A stretch of 15,823 nucleotides of DNA, from assembly GCA_023424865.1 (NCBI GenBank), contig JAFADM010000186.1:1-15823 (forward strand), written 5' to 3'. The stretch comes from Bacillota bacterium. Its GTDB lineage: Bacteria; Bacillota_A; Clostridia; DSM-8532. Shown in pieces: positions 14,656 through 15,823 of this stretch. The translations under genes were made by a program, and so were the position numbers. The notes under the pieces were generated by a model. That model made no database searches, was not told the origin of the DNA, and saw only the letters and a program-made list of their open reading frames with translations. Each line of letters starts with the position of its first letter. Position 1 is the first letter of the stretch.

Positions 14656-15015
14656 ATGCCAGCTTTTGCCAATCCTTTTCAAGCCAATGTGGAAAGAAAA
14701 ATAAGCAAGGAAGAATTAATCCAGGCCATTCGACTGGATATTGCAGGAGAACTGGAAGCTATTTATGTTTATGATGCCCATGTTCAAGCTACAGATGATC
14801 CCGTTGCAAAAAAAGTTATCGCGGATATCCGTGATGAGGAAAAAGCGCACGTAGGCGAACTTATGACCTTATTGCGCTACCTTGATCCCAAAGAAGCAGA
14901 GCATTTTGCTTCCGGTGAAGGTGAAGTCAAGGAAATGCTGGAAGATCTGGGCCTTGCAGCAGGCGGCCCCAAGTCCGCATCAGCCTCCTCTACCGTAGGA
15001 AGTTTGAAGGACTAA
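14656..15015 (+). CDS. Encapsulated ferritin-like cargo protein (EncFtn/Flp type)
   Basis: This 119-residue ferroxidase-type protein is predicted to be packed inside the encapsulin shell. Two long helices (about 16-46 and 48-76) carry the iron ligands: Glu32 and Glu34 in GELEAIYVYDAH, and Glu62 and His65 in DEEKAHVGEL. Glu32, Glu62 and His65 fall at the same positions as the ferroxidase ligands known from Rhodospirillum rubrum EncFtn, which forms a four-helix site only on dimerisation. A short third helix (78-98) and a flexible Gly/Ser/Ala tail end in STVGSLKD, matching the encapsulin cargo-loading peptide (consensus near TVGSLK/R). The ATG is the first possible start, since a TAG precedes it in frame, with GGAG ten bases upstream. 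Oddities are Gly31 and Val38 where EncFtn has Glu31 and Trp38. Confidence 0.92.
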   Translation: MPAFANPFQANVERKISKEELIQAIRLDIAGELEAIYVYDAHVQATDDPVAKKVIADIRDEEKAHVGELMTLLRYLDPKEAEHFASGEGEVKEMLEDLGLAAGGPKSASASSTVGSLKD

Positions 15016-15125
15016 CCTTTTTCATGCCGGCAATTTCCCTAATCGGTATTGTGAGGCAGGTTAAAGAATAAGCATATGTCTTGGAGTTTGTTTTATAGTA
15101 AATAAAATATAAGGAGGGAAGTCAA
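15016..15125 (+). other. 110-bp gap between cargo and shell genes
   Basis: The gap holds no gene. It contains an imperfect hairpin (TGCC/CAAT at about 15030-15039 against ATTG/GGCA at about 15049-15059) without a T-run, and AT-rich sequence with TTGGAG (15081-15086) and TAAAAT (15103-15108). That pair would start transcription inside the encapsulin ribosome binding site, so I do not call a promoter. The strong AAGGAGG at 15111-15117 serves the shell gene. Confidence 0.5.
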
Positions 15126-15823
15126 ATGGATTTTCTGGCACGTGAAAGTTCTCCTTTTTCAAAGGAGTTATGGGATATTATTGACAGTACGGTTGTGAGT
15201 ACCGCTCGTAAAGCTCTGACGGGACGGCGTTTTCTTACGCTGTACGGACCTCTGGGTGCGGGTGCGCAAACCGTCCCCGTGGATTCCGGTATCCTTTCTG
15301 AGGATGTTCAGGACGGTATCGTAAAAACCAGCGGAAGACGGTTTTTAGAAGTCCCCCAATTGTTCGAGGATTTCACCCTTTTCTGGAGAGATCTTGAAGC
15401 TCAGGCTGCCAGCGGTTATCCTGCGGATCTGACTGCAGTTGTTGCAGCAGCTCAGGCTGCGGCCAAAAAAGAAGATAAATTTATCTTCTTTGGAAACAAG
15501 GAGCTGGGCTATGAGGGCCTTCTCACTGCGCAAGGAGTAAACAAGCTTAAAAAAGCTGACTGGAAGCAAGGTGAAAATGCCTTCTCGGATGTGGCCCAAG
15601 CAGTCTCCCTGCTGGTGGACAAGGGCCTAACCGGAAGATATGCCCTGGTAGTAAGTCCGGATATTTATTTCCAGCTTCAGCGTATTCAGCCGGGCACCGG
15701 AGTGCTTGAAAGCGAACGGTTGGAAAAGCTTTTGGATGGCCACTTGTATCGCTCCACCGCTTTGGGTGGCGGTAAAGCCGTACTTCTTAATACAGAGCCT
15801 CAATATGTGGATTTGGTTGTAGG
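15126..15823 (+). CDS. enc: Encapsulin shell protein, family 1 (3' end outside the window)
   Basis: The first 232 codons are present and the frame is open to the window edge; by comparison with the 265-residue Thermotoga maritima protein, some 30-50 residues are missing. It is an HK97-fold protein that self-assembles into an icosahedral shell around cargo. The N-terminus MDFLARESSPFSKELWDIID matches the family's start (MEFLKR...W..ID), where the cargo peptide is known to dock. The middle follows the family in order: LTGRRFLTLYGPLG (31-44, E-loop region), FTLFWRDLEA (83-92), DKFIFFGNKELGYEGLL (117-133) and GRYALVVSP (170-178). Trp87 aligns with the Trp reported to stack on flavin in the T. maritima shell. 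AGGAGG lies eight bases before the ATG. It follows the ferritin-like cargo gene on the same strand. Confidence 0.94.
   Translation, partial: MDFLARESSPFSKELWDIIDSTVVSTARKALTGRRFLTLYGPLGAGAQTVPVDSGILSEDVQDGIVKTSGRRFLEVPQLFEDFTLFWRDLEAQAASGYPADLTAVVAAAQAAAKKEDKFIFFGNKELGYEGLLTAQGVNKLKKADWKQGENAFSDVAQAVSLLVDKGLTGRYALVVSPDIYFQLQRIQPGTGVLESERLEKLLDGHLYRSTALGGGKAVLLNTEPQYVDLVV

Noticed and set aside
15081..15108. Internal promoter TTGGAG-16-TAAAAT before the encapsulin gene
   Set aside because: Initiation would fall in or after the AAGGAGG at 15111-15117 and would remove the ribosome binding site.
1..15823. CRISPR arrays, tRNA or rRNA genes, insertion sequences
   Set aside because: I found no regularly spaced direct repeats, no cloverleaf-like sequence and no transposase or integrase coding region.

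Overview
The window reads as chromosomal DNA of a mid-GC Gram-positive anaerobe, most likely a member of the Clostridia (Firmicutes). I base this on strong AGGAGG-type ribosome binding sites, frequent GTG starts, a heterodimeric LmrCD/BmrCD-like exporter, a YkpA/YbiT-type ABC-F protein, a three-subunit molybdenum hydroxylase, and a family-1 encapsulin paired with a small ferritin-like cargo. I see no rRNA, tRNA, CRISPR array, transposase or phage gene.

Layout. (1) Positions 1-201 hold the 3' end of a short-chain dehydrogenase gene, closed by a hairpin that also serves the facing operon. (2) 208-4234 (minus) is a MarR regulator followed by two ABC exporter half-transporters. Its promoter is followed directly by a 34-bp perfect palindrome, a likely self-operator. 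(3) 4406-6063 (plus) is an ABC-F ATPase with a strong terminator; its second nucleotide-binding domain carries two active-site substitutions. (4) 6158-9891 (minus) is a molybdenum hydroxylase operon in the order Mo subunit, 2Fe-2S subunit, FAD subunit, then a small ABM-fold monooxygenase. Its best promoter is placed so that the mRNA would begin at the start codon. (5) 10134-11864 (plus) is a CcdA-TlpA fusion followed by a cysteine-rich HxlR regulator. (6) 11857-14284 (minus) is an ABC-2 exporter (ATPase, permease) and a TetR regulator, with an inverted repeat just downstream of the predicted promoter. (7) From 14656 to the window end (plus) is a ferritin-like protein with a C-terminal encapsulin-targeting peptide, followed by the encapsulin shell gene, which is cut by the window edge. 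A Fur/PerR-like box overlaps the predicted transcription start.

How the genes work together. Most units pair one regulator with the machinery it probably controls: MarR with a multidrug exporter, TetR with an ABC-2 exporter, HxlR with a thiol-disulfide relay. The most notable system is the encapsulin nanocompartment at the right end, an iron-mineralising protein cage. Its cargo has EncFtn-type iron ligands but lacks two residues known from the Rhodospirillum rubrum protein. The encapsulin-ferritin class itself is already known; what may be new here is this cargo variant and its regulation.
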